A DNA stretch of 10,248 nt from Leifsonia xyli. GTDB taxonomy: Bacteria; Actinomycetota; Actinomycetes; Actinomycetales; Microbacteriaceae. How positions within the stretch are numbered: position 1 is the first letter of the stretch; every line of letters starts with the position of its first letter. Both the position numbers and the translations under genes were made by a program. The stretch lies in assembly GCA_003243275.1 (NCBI GenBank), contig QFQR01000018.1:1-10248 (forward strand). The letters are read 5' to 3'. The notes under the pieces are model-generated. The model made no database searches. It saw only the letters and a program-made list of their open reading frames with translations, and was not told the DNA's origin. Positions 1 to 7,532 of this stretch are shown here, piece by piece.

Positions 1-220
1 TTCCATGTCGTCATCACACCTCGACCGCTGGCCTACTTTTACACCGCCACCGTGGCCGGATTTTGCTCCGCCGTTGACAATCTGACCCCTCCGTGGTTCA
101 TATCCTGACCTACTGGTTCGTGCGAGTTGCCATAATTGACCAGCCCCGCAGTGTTAGTCTTCAGTGGCGTTTGGTGGAAAGCGGCCCGGCGGTTTTAGGA
201 CAAAAGTGACTTTTCCGCCG
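1..220. mobile_element. Possible IS21-family terminus remnant, non-coding
   Basis: No credible coding region is present here. Two 19-nt direct repeats at 30-48 and 54-72, spaced 24 nt apart, match at 14 of 19 positions (both start GGCC, have a central TTTT and end CCGCC). A third related stretch, ACTTTTCCGCC, lies at 209-219. Multiple short terminal repeats of this form, plus the wording of 31-170, resemble the region outside istA in IS21-family elements as I remember them. No istA or istB reading frame follows, so at most a terminus or relic is present. The stretch is visibly less GC-rich than the operon to its right. The identification rests on memory of the family and is tentative; the repeats themselves are directly visible. 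Confidence 0.3.
187..219. repeat. Imperfect palindrome with nested AAAAGT/ACTTTT
   Basis: GGCGG at 188-192 pairs with CCGCC at 215-219. Inside, AAAAGT (202-207) and ACTTTT (209-214) form a near-perfect 13-bp palindrome around one central G. It sits between the IS21-like repeats and the IS5 remnant, so it could be a transposon end, a protein-binding site or the edge of an insertion. No T-tract or gene end supports calling it a terminator. Confidence 0.4.
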
Positions 221-246
221 TTCGTTCACCCACCATCAGATAGGAG

Positions 247-612
247 CTACGACCCCCAATAGCGGTCGTTCAGCGCGATCGCGGAAAAATCTTGACGGAG
301 CAGCGTCCGCGCATGCAGCCGCCCGAGATGCGGTCCCGCTGCGTCTTGGCGCGTGCGTGATCCTCGCAGTCACATAGTACCCGGTTCGTGGGGCAACACG
401 CCCGCCTCACCCCAACGCATCCAGCCGTTGTAGAGCGTCTTGTGGAGCCCATAGGCGCTGAATGCATCGCTCCAGCGCAGGCCGTTCCGGTTGACGAACA
501 CAATGCCGCTCAACACACGCCTGTCATCCACCCGAGGCTTGCCATTGCTTTTTGAGAAGAACGGCCGAAGCCGCTCGACCTGCTCATCCGTCAGCCAAAA
601 CAGGTCACCCAT
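247..612 (-). pseudogene. IS5-family transposase, truncated or internally deleted
   Basis: The ATG at 612 opens a reading frame whose first 70 or so residues are the DUF4096 N-terminal domain of IS5-family transposases of the IS427/IS1031 type (MGDLFWLTDEQVERLRPFF, PRVDDRRVLSG, VNRNGLRW, HKTLYNGWMRWGE). The intact family has roughly 250 residues in one or two overlapping frames, with a DDE catalytic core. Here the similarity stops after about WGEAGVL and the frame ends at 370-372, so none of the catalytic core is present. Downstream on the same strand, 249-320 contains pieces in different frames (RCSVKIF, then FSAIAL) that resemble the usual C-terminal end of these transposases. This suggests an internal deletion plus frame damage. 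It cannot encode an active transposase. The N-terminal domain call is firm; the C-terminal scrap is tentative. Confidence 0.8.
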
Positions 613-706
613 TCCGGTTTCGTTGCGGAGTCTGAATCAGATCGCAACGCTCACATCAATGGGTCCTGACTCGAGCGTCGCCCTCGGCTGGTAGTTCCGC
701 CCTGTT
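613..706. other. Junction between IS5 remnant and operon end
   Basis: This 94-nt stretch separates the stop codon of the NERD-helicase gene from the start codon of the broken transposase. On the minus strand, the part next to the transposase start (about 655-613) reads like the short non-coding end of an IS5-type element. I could not find a convincing inverted copy near 220-250, so the element's ends are not defined. Only a 4-bp stem (CCTG-AAA-CAGG on the minus strand, about 711-701) lies at the operon end, and no T-tract follows, so I see no convincing terminator for the operon. Confidence 0.4.
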
Positions 707-2446
707 TCAGGCGACCCGTTGCTGAAGACGGCGTCCGAAGGCCTCTGCTTGCCGCTCATATGCCTTCCGTGCCGTTGTCGGTAGAAGGAGATGGAGCAGT
801 CCCCGCGCGCGAGACAGCCCCGCGTAGTGGAGCATGGCCCATCGGTCGTGCCCCACCTCCTCCATGTCGATGGCGATCACGACCTGCCGCTCGAGCCCCT
901 TGAAGGAATGCATCGTAGTGAAGAGCAGCGCGCCGGCCTTCAGCGCCGCTTCGTCGACCGGCTCGGCGAGCTTTCGGCCCGCGATCTCACGGCGGCCGGC
1001 GAGCATCGAGTTCTCATGCCGCCGGGTCGAGAGGATCGCTATGTCGCGCGACGGCACGTCGCGCGCGATGAGCTCGCGGACGATCGCGTCCAGCCGCGCG
1101 ACGCCGTCGTCTCCGCCGGCATGGTAGTGGACTTGGCACTGCGGGCCGTCCGGCGCCCCCGCGACCGCGAGGTCGATGCCGGACGTGATCGAGGCTTGTA
1201 CCGCGACCTGCCGCGTGTTCCGGCAGTTCTCGAACAGGTCGTCGAACGCGGGTGCGCCCTCCGCGAGCCGCTGCTCAACAGCGTCCTGCGTCTCGACTCC
1301 GTAGATGTTCTGGAGCGGGTCGAGGAAGAAGTGCCATCGGCCGCGCCTTAGCCCGTCCTCGACTAAGAGGTCGATCACGTCGAGATGCTCGGGCGTGAGT
1401 AGATCTTGGGCCTCGTCCAGCACGACCACGTCCCAACGCTCGGTGGCGCGCTCGCACAGAGCCTCGGCCGCGATCTCGGGGAACCGGCGCGGGAAGAAAT
1501 TGGGATGCTCCGCATTCTCCGCGTCTAGGCGGTCGAGCATGCCCGCGGCTCTAATTAGCTCGTGGTAAAGCGCGTGGACGTGGCGGACTTCCGGCTTCGG
1601 GCCGTCGGCCTCCGCCGCGAGCCCCTGCCGGACATGGCTGGCGAGCAGCTGGTTGAAGCACAGCATGAGGACGCGCTTGCCGCCGGCCGCGAGCTGGCGG
1701 GCACGCTCGAGCGCGATCACCGACTTCCCGGTGCCGGCCGGTCCGCGGACGACGGTCCGGGGATTGGCCGCGAGCCGGCGCGAGGCGCGGATCTGCTCGT
1801 TGGACAGGTAGAGCAGTCGCGCGTCGACGCCAGTCAGGTAGCCGCCCAAGCTGAGCGCCGTCTCAAGGTCCGGGCGAAGGATCTGGCGGGCGAGCCGAAT
1901 CTCGTCCGGCCTGAGCCCGCGGTAGTTCCTGCCGTGCTTGTCGGCGCAGACCTCGTGCCAGTGCCTCTGCAGGGCCGAGATGTAGTGGCCTAGCGTGTCG
2001 CGGAACTGACGCTTGTCTAGCAGCACCTCCGGAACGATTTCGGCGCCGGTTTGCCTGAATTCGGTGTAGGGCATCACGACCCCGAAGCCGAACAGCGCGT
2101 CCTTGAAAGATCCGTTCGCCTCTTGGAGCCTCGACTTGACGGCGTTCATCGCTCCGGACGCCTGCGTCCAAGGGCTCTCGCGCTTGCTGTAGCTCCTGAA
2201 GTCGCCGGAGAAGGTCCAGACCCCATCCGAGCAGGACACCTTGCCGCCCTTCACCTCGAGCGCGAACACGCCAAGGGTGGAGAGCACGATCATGTCGGCT
2301 TCGCCCCAGATCTTGGTCTCGTGCCCCGGCAGGCCGAGCGAGTGCAGCACCACCCAATCATCCGGAAGCTCGCGCCCGAGCCGCTCGTAGACGAGCCGCT
2401 CGCTGTTGGGACACTTGTCGGGGACGTCGGGGATCAGGACTGCCAT
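707..2446 (-). CDS. NERD nuclease-like domain fused to UvrD-type (SF1) helicase
   Basis: This 579-residue protein has two parts. Residues 1-130 match the NERD (nuclease-related) domain: E21, then GEAD with D51, then the E64-V-K66 strand, an arrangement expected of a PD-(D/E)XK-type active site. Residues about 215-579 are a superfamily 1 helicase of the UvrD/DUF2075 type: Walker A GPAGTGKS at 235-242, Walker B VVVLDEAQD at 340-348, motif III FFLDPLQNIYG, motif V FTTMHSFKGLE, and motif VI YAGLSRARG close to the C-terminus. The ATG at 2446 is chosen because GGAGG lies 4 nt upstream and the protein then starts just before the NERD fold. A longer reading frame to 2650 would only translate the end of drmB in another frame. 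The gene overlaps drmB by 13 nt and is the last of the operon. The likely role is ATP-driven processing or cleavage of DNA; nuclease activity is inferred, since many NERD proteins are uncharacterised. Confidence 0.9.
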   Translation of the reverse strand: MAVLIPDVPDKCPNSERLVYERLGRELPDDWVVLHSLGLPGHETKIWGEADMIVLSTLGVFALEVKGGKVSCSDGVWTFSGDFRSYSKRESPWTQASGAMNAVKSRLQEANGSFKDALFGFGVVMPYTEFRQTGAEIVPEVLLDKRQFRDTLGHYISALQRHWHEVCADKHGRNYRGLRPDEIRLARQILRPDLETALSLGGYLTGVDARLLYLSNEQIRASRRLAANPRTVVRGPAGTGKSVIALERARQLAAGGKRVLMLCFNQLLASHVRQGLAAEADGPKPEVRHVHALYHELIRAAGMLDRLDAENAEHPNFFPRRFPEIAAEALCERATERWDVVVLDEAQDLLTPEHLDVIDLLVEDGLRRGRWHFFLDPLQNIYGVETQDAVEQRLAEGAPAFDDLFENCRNTRQVAVQASITSGIDLAVAGAPDGPQCQVHYHAGGDDGVARLDAIVRELIARDVPSRDIAILSTRRHENSMLAGRREIAGRKLAEPVDEAALKAGALLFTTMHSFKGLERQVVIAIDMEEVGHDRWAMLHYAGLSRARGLLHLLLPTTARKAYERQAEAFGRRLQQRVA

Positions 2447-4326
2447 GAGGCCTCCGGAGCGATCGGGCCGAAGAAGCCCTCGAAGGTGCTCTCGGCGTCG
2501 CCCACCAGCACGGCGCGGTCGAGCTCGCGGTTGAAGCGCTCGCAGGCGGTCTCCGGCAGAAGTAGGCAGCAGTGGCATGCCGCACCGCTCACCCGGTCCC
2601 CTGATTGCTTTGGGTCTGTCTCTAGGCAGACAGGGTCGCTTCCGCACCACCCCGCGTTCGCGAGTGTCCGCAAGATGATCGGCTCGAGCAGCTCCGGCTC
2701 CGCGAGACGCACCAGTCCTCCGAGACTACCCTCGGAGTCGGGTGAGCCTGTGTATACGAGCACGCCGTTCATGATCCGGTTCGAGTCCGAGACGTAGAGG
2801 CGTTCCCGGAGCGCTGAAGCCGAGTAGCCGCATTCCACCGAGATCTGGCGGATCAAGGCGTGCGCGAACGAGTGAACGAGCAGTAGGCGCGCCGTGATGG
2901 TGTAGTCGCGCTCGTATCCCCGCTGCTCCGCGATCCGCCTGCTGCGTGCCTCCAAGATGTTTGCGCGCTCCACCGCACCGGGACTGGCGGCGATCCACTT
3001 GTCGACCGCTTCGGTCCGGAAGCGGAGAAATATGCCCTCGCCTCTGATCTCCGCGCCTGGCAGCCACGAGCGTGGAGTCTTGGAGAGCGGCGAGACCTTC
3101 CCTTGGGCGATGGCCTCGGCGACGCGCTCGGCGCTCACCGGGTGCGGTTCGATCCGCGAGAAGCCGGCGAGCGCGCGCACCTCCCGCAGTCTCGAGGCGG
3201 CCCCGATCAGATCGAACCAGTTCGCCAGAGCTGGAGGAGGAGTCAGTGCCTCGTTCTGGAATTGCGGGACGATGCCGCCCACGATGGGATCGTTCCTATC
3301 CTGCGACAGCGCGTCGTATTCCTGCTCGCGCGCAGCCCGTTCCGTGAGCGCCGGTCCGCCCTCCTCGATCGCCCGGACCCGCCTGTAGGCGGCGAGGAGC
3401 TGTGCGACCGGCACGCCGTAGGTCTGCGAGACGCCCGCGAGCACCGATGGCAGCGCGGCGTCGGGAACGCCGTCGAGGAACATCCTAGACTGCTCGATGA
3501 GTAGGTTCAGCGCCTCGGATGCCGGCGGGATCGAGAGCGCCGAACCGACGACGCCGAAGTGTATGTTGGACGCACCGCGCTGCAGGGCGCGGACCGGCTC
3601 GCGGCAGTCGGCCTGCCGGTCGTGCAGCCAAGGCCGGAAGCCGTCGCACCTCCAGCCGCCGAGCGCGTCGGCGCCGAAGGCGGAGCCGAGCGACTCCCGC
3701 GTCGGCCGCTCGGCCGTGCCGCAGCCCTCGCAGGTGACGTAGAGGTCGGCGAGCGAGGCAGACTGCCCATGCGACCCGAGCTTCAGGAGCGGTCGCTGGC
3801 AGACGCCCTCCTGCCGCCCCCTGTGCGCCCACCACTCCCACGGGAAGTCGCTGAGGTGGCCCTTTCTGCACGCGACGACGAACCTGACGGGACTGGTGTA
3901 AGTGGTGGCGTTCCCGTGCGCCGTGCAACGCAACCGCGCGCCGTCGTCGGCGAGCTCGAAGGGAGCGCCCTCCTTCCCGATTCGGTGGCACTTGGGACAC
4001 TCGTGCCACTCTGGGAACCTGACTGCCGGCGCCGCGCTGCGCGCGCGCACCTGTGTGGTACCCGCGAGCTGCTCCTTCACGGGTCCCAGCCGGAAGTGGC
4101 TGACGCCGAGCATGGACTGGAGCCTCTCCTCGCCGATGCGCAGCGCCGGGAGCGAGTTCACCCGCTCCCAGTCCTCGAGCCCCATCGGCATGAACGATCC
4201 CTTTTCGAGATCGACGATCGCGCCGATCCCGAAGGTCGAGACGAGCTGTGAGCGCCGGACGCTGCCGATCGGCTCGATGGCGTCCGTGGCGGCCGGTGCG
4301 GGCGCGAAGCGGGGCCGTCTGGCCAT
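2434..4326 (-). CDS. drmB: DrmB-like DUF1998 protein of a DISARM-type system
   Basis: This 630-residue protein has the DrmB signature. An N-terminal segment at 24-53 (RRSQLVSTFGIGAIVDL ... GLEDW) is typical of the family. Cysteine and histidine pairs suggest zinc binding: CPKC at 110-113, C134/H137, then ACRKGHLSDFPWEWW around C153 and H157, and CEGC at 199-202. A C-terminal DUF1998 domain runs from about residue 470, with VHSFAHALIR at 484-493, VYTGSPDSEGSLGGL, and a terminal CHCC at 584-587. Length fits DrmB. In DISARM, DrmB binds the DrmA helicase, and the two act together on DNA. The ATG at 4326 shares its A with the drmA stop (TGATG) and has AGGAG 6 nt upstream. A longer frame to 4539 is only an alternative-frame reading of drmA. 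Druantia DruE also carries DUF1998, but as part of one very large helicase, so the separate drmA-drmB pair favours the DISARM lineage. Confidence 0.88.
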   Translation of the reverse strand: MARRPRFAPAPAATDAIEPIGSVRRSQLVSTFGIGAIVDLEKGSFMPMGLEDWERVNSLPALRIGEERLQSMLGVSHFRLGPVKEQLAGTTQVRARSAAPAVRFPEWHECPKCHRIGKEGAPFELADDGARLRCTAHGNATTYTSPVRFVVACRKGHLSDFPWEWWAHRGRQEGVCQRPLLKLGSHGQSASLADLYVTCEGCGTAERPTRESLGSAFGADALGGWRCDGFRPWLHDRQADCREPVRALQRGASNIHFGVVGSALSIPPASEALNLLIEQSRMFLDGVPDAALPSVLAGVSQTYGVPVAQLLAAYRRVRAIEEGGPALTERAAREQEYDALSQDRNDPIVGGIVPQFQNEALTPPPALANWFDLIGAASRLREVRALAGFSRIEPHPVSAERVAEAIAQGKVSPLSKTPRSWLPGAEIRGEGIFLRFRTEAVDKWIAASPGAVERANILEARSRRIAEQRGYERDYTITARLLLVHSFAHALIRQISVECGYSASALRERLYVSDSNRIMNGVLVYTGSPDSEGSLGGLVRLAEPELLEPIILRTLANAGWCGSDPVCLETDPKQSGDRVSGAACHCCLLLPETACERFNRELDRAVLVGDAESTFEGFFGPIAPEASWQS

Positions 4327-7300
4327 CACATTCTCCTGGTCACGGTCTTGAGGGCGAAGGCGGTCGAGGGCTCCACCTCCCGCATGGAGTTCGGCGTGGT
4401 CCAAGCGAGGGCTCCGGGCTGGCTGCCCTCCTCGGCGGAGGTCATGAGGTGCGGCTTGGTTCGCCCGTAGGGCGCCGCCCTCTTCCAGTAGACTAGATCC
4501 GTGCCTGAGGCCTGCGCGTTCTGGCTGCGCGCCGCCCATTCGGCGACGATGGCGTTCACGTCATCGGCCGATTCGGCCGCCTCAATGCCCAGCGACGCGG
4601 ATGCCGCCCGGGAGCGGATCGCGGCGATCAGCGGCCCGACGTCCGGAGCCTCCGGATCGAAGGCGGCTGCCGCGTCATCGTCGTCCATTCCGGCGCTCAG
4701 GTGTCTTACGGCGGCCGCGACTACCGCGTGTAGCGCTTTGTCACGTGCGCGCGGCGCCCACGGGGTGACGCTGGTCGCCTCCACGCTGCGGTAGAGCGCT
4801 CCGTGGTAGGAGAGGAAGTGCTCGAAGTGTGACACGTCGCGAGGACGACCAAAATTGTAGAGGGTCAGCACCAGCCCGTCGATGCCGCGCCCCACGCGGC
4901 TGCTGGCCTGGATGTACTCCGCCGTGGACTTTGGCTGGCCGTTCACAAGCATGAGCCCGAGCCGCGACACGTCCACGCCGACCGATATCATGTTGGAGGC
5001 GAGCACGGCGTCGCGGGGCTCGGGATCGAACGGGTCAGACCCGTCGGGCAGCGGATTGGCGAGCTCATTGAGGTAGGCCGGAAGATCGCGGGACGAGACT
5101 CGGCTGCTAAGCTCAATGGCGTCGGTTTCGAGGCGCCTCGGCCTAGACCCGAGCCTGCTGGCGAGGAAGGCGATCTGGCGTGGAATGTCATCCTGCAGGA
5201 GGACGTGCGCGCCGCCCAGCTCGCGAAGGCTGTTGAAGTACAGCACGCTTGTCCAGAAGGGATCGGCGAGCGGCGGCTTGGCCCCGTTCTCGACGAGATG
5301 CGCGATGCCTTGGAGCAGCGCGGCCGCAGCCGCCTGCAGGGCGAACTTGGGGCTTCGTCCCGCGGAGCACAGGCCTAGGTAGAGCCGGTCGGCACCCGTC
5401 TCGTCGCGCACTGCGAAGAACGAGTCGCCGGCCTCGAAGCCGGATGGCGGGAACTGCAGCACCGGCCGGTCGAACAGGGCCCGCACCTGACGCGACGCCT
5501 GCCCGATGGTCGCGGTCGATCCGATCACCTTCGGCCTGACGCCATCTTCCGTGCAGAGCAAGTCGACGACAGTCTCGTATAGACCCGCCATGGAACCGAG
5601 CGGGCCGGATATAAGATGCAGCTCGTCTTGGATGATGAGACCCGGCCTAGTGCCACCATCGAGTCCGAAGAGTGCACGCAGGTCGCGCCTCCTCGGAAGC
5701 TGCGCGAACTTGTCGATTGTGCCGATAAGAAGGCTCGGCGGAGCGTCGTAGATGAAGTCGTCGACCGTCATGACCGGCAGCGGTTCGCCTCTGCTCGCGC
5801 ACCGGGCGTTGGCACAACGGATCTCGATGCCGGAATCGGAGGGCGCGCGCGAGTAGCAGCCGGCGTCCAGCCCGCTCCCGCAAACGGGGCAGTCGAGGAG
5901 CTGCCGCGGCGTGGACTTGGGCTTCTGGTAGTCGTGCTCGAGGTCAAGCGCGTTCATCGCATCGCCCGTGCGGTTCGGAGTGGCGTCGCCTCCGACGTAG
6001 AGCCCGAGGCTGATCGGCGCCTCGCCTAGGTCGGCGCGCTCGATCCGGATCGCGTCGCACGCGCAGATCAGTGCGGCGGCCCGCTGGAACTGCTGCACGG
6101 TGAGCAGCCTCAACGTGTAGCGCATCAGCACGTCGACGCCGCCCTCCTCGCGGCGGCGCTCGCTCGTGAGCCGGCGGTGCAGGATCTGGAAGGCGGTCAG
6201 CCCCAGATACGCCTCAGTCTTGCCGCCGCCGGTAGGGAACCACAGAAGGTCGACATGATCGCGATCCGGATCCGACCCGTCGACCAGCCCTGGAAGCACC
6301 ATGAGGATGTAGGCCAGCTGGAACGGGCGCCAGGTCAGCGGACCGGCCCGGTCCGCTTTTGAGGCGAACCGGGACTGCCGGTCCATCGCCTCGTTGGAGA
6401 GCGTGAACGCGCGCCACGCGTGGCGGTCGGTCCGGAGCGTGGCGATGCCCGCCCTGATCCGGCGGAGCGCGTCGCGGCAGCGCTGGAGGTTGCGCTCGGC
6501 TGCGTCCCCCAGATCCCCTTCGAACGTCGTGACCCGGACTGCCAGCGTGCTGTCGATCCACGCCTCGTAGGTGGTGGCGAAGTCCTCCAGCGCCGCCAGA
6601 ACCTCTTCACGCCCTTCCTCTCGTGAGAGCCACGAGGCGGAGAGCGCCTGCTCGTGCCGGCCGAGGAAATCCCGGAGCGACCCGTGGCCGGATGCGCTCA
6701 TGCCCTTGACCAGCGCGGCGGGCATCCAGGCGGTCTCGAGACGTGCCACTCGGCGCTGCTCGGACGGCTCCCACTCGACGGCCACTCCGTGACCGGCGGC
6801 GTATTCGAGCACGTCGCGGTAAAGGAGGGTCGCTGAGAGCGCGTCCTCGTCCGCCCCGACCGTTGCGGGCGCGGGCCGTGGCCTGATCGCCCCGCCGCCG
6901 TCCGCCGCGAGCGCCTTCACCTCCAGTCCCGACTGGAGCAGGCAGAACTCGTCGCGCATTCGGTCTTCGGTCGGCTGCGCCCTGTTGATGAGGGTCAGTG
7001 TCAGCACCTGCCGGCCGTCGGTGATCCGCCGCCTGACGTGCAGACAGACGGAGGGATCGGAGACCGGCGCGCCGTCGGCTCCGGAGAACTGGTGGACCCG
7101 CCACGTCCCGGCCGCGCCGGGCGCGATCTCGAGCCGGTAGTCGAGCTGTCGCCTCAACCACATGCGTCTGGGTTTTCCGCCCTCCTTCAGCGGTTCGCGC
7201 TCAATAGCTACGTAGCGCGCGGTTCGCGCGGTCGAGACCAAGATGGTAGCCTGCTCGTCGGCGGCGAAGGTCAGGCCGAGCGAGCATGGCCTGACGGCCC

Positions 7301-7532
7301 GGTATCCGGGCACGCCGGCATCGGCCTCGCCGTCCATCTCCTGCGGCGCACCGTCGTCTTGGTCGTCCTCGATCGCACCAAGGATCTCGCCCTCCGGCCA
7401 GAGGATGCCGGTGAGATAGGTGTCGACGGGCGCGGAGGCGATCTCCTCGTCGTCGGCTAGCGGGCCGAGCAGGAGAGCGGTCGCGGTGGACACGAGGTCG
7501 CTGCGGACCGGTCGGTGGTCGAGGCGGGTCAA
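4326..7532 (-). CDS. drmA: DrmA-like SF2 helicase of a DISARM-type system
   Basis: With the TTG start at 7532 this is a 1068-residue superfamily 2 helicase. The N-terminal region begins with a family-like segment (LLLGPLADDEE, YLTGILWPEGE at 39-49), followed by an acidic stretch at 55-71. Helicase motifs are: Walker A FPTGGGKTEAY around K438; a zinc-finger-like insert C548-x2-C551 and C573-x4-C578; the DEAD-box variant DELH at 636-639; motif III GSTATI; motif V NMISVGVDVSRLGLML; motif VI QASSRVGRG at 875-883. The tail contains NSMREVEP, which I associate with DrmA proteins. GGAAGGA lies 6 nt before the TTG, and TTGA overlaps the upstream stop by 4 nt. An upstream GTG at 7589 in the same frame would overlap that gene by 61 nt and is less likely. 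The gene precedes drmB with a 1-nt overlap. DrmA is the motor of the DrmA-DrmB complex in DISARM anti-phage defence. A role in this variant is inferred from that. Confidence 0.87.
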   Translation of the reverse strand: MTRLDHRPVRSDLVSTATALLLGPLADDEEIASAPVDTYLTGILWPEGEILGAIEDDQDDGAPQEMDGEADAGVPGYRAVRPCSLGLTFAADEQATILVSTARTARYVAIEREPLKEGGKPRRMWLRRQLDYRLEIAPGAAGTWRVHQFSGADGAPVSDPSVCLHVRRRITDGRQVLTLTLINRAQPTEDRMRDEFCLLQSGLEVKALAADGGGAIRPRPAPATVGADEDALSATLLYRDVLEYAAGHGVAVEWEPSEQRRVARLETAWMPAALVKGMSASGHGSLRDFLGRHEQALSASWLSREEGREEVLAALEDFATTYEAWIDSTLAVRVTTFEGDLGDAAERNLQRCRDALRRIRAGIATLRTDRHAWRAFTLSNEAMDRQSRFASKADRAGPLTWRPFQLAYILMVLPGLVDGSDPDRDHVDLLWFPTGGGKTEAYLGLTAFQILHRRLTSERRREEGGVDVLMRYTLRLLTVQQFQRAAALICACDAIRIERADLGEAPISLGLYVGGDATPNRTGDAMNALDLEHDYQKPKSTPRQLLDCPVCGSGLDAGCYSRAPSDSGIEIRCANARCASRGEPLPVMTVDDFIYDAPPSLLIGTIDKFAQLPRRRDLRALFGLDGGTRPGLIIQDELHLISGPLGSMAGLYETVVDLLCTEDGVRPKVIGSTATIGQASRQVRALFDRPVLQFPPSGFEAGDSFFAVRDETGADRLYLGLCSAGRSPKFALQAAAAALLQGIAHLVENGAKPPLADPFWTSVLYFNSLRELGGAHVLLQDDIPRQIAFLASRLGSRPRRLETDAIELSSRVSSRDLPAYLNELANPLPDGSDPFDPEPRDAVLASNMISVGVDVSRLGLMLVNGQPKSTAEYIQASSRVGRGIDGLVLTLYNFGRPRDVSHFEHFLSYHGALYRSVEATSVTPWAPRARDKALHAVVAAAVRHLSAGMDDDDAAAAFDPEAPDVGPLIAAIRSRAASASLGIEAAESADDVNAIVAEWAARSQNAQASGTDLVYWKRAAPYGRTKPHLMTSAEEGSQPGALAWTTPNSMREVEPSTAFALKTVTRRM

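Noticed and set aside
2447..2650. N-terminal extension of the NERD gene to 2650
   Set aside because: The added residues are an Arg-rich out-of-frame reading of drmB; the ATG at 2446 has GGAGG and begins just before the NERD domain.
2051..2797. 248-codon open frame on the plus strand
   Set aside because: It is antisense to the NERD-helicase gene and the end of drmB, both of which have unmistakable motifs; no recognisable protein is encoded.
3559..4251. 230-codon open frame on the plus strand
   Set aside because: It lies wholly antisense to drmB, has low-complexity Arg/Ala-rich composition typical of GC-rich shadow frames, and shows no domain.
4327..4539. N-terminal extension of drmB to 4539
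   Set aside because: It is an out-of-frame reading of the end of drmA; the TGATG junction at 4328-4324 with AGGAG upstream is the better start.
2434..7532. Druantia-type assignment based on the DUF1998 domain
   Set aside because: Druantia DruE is a single very large helicase with DUF1998; here the helicase and DUF1998 protein are separate genes with DrmA and DrmB signatures.
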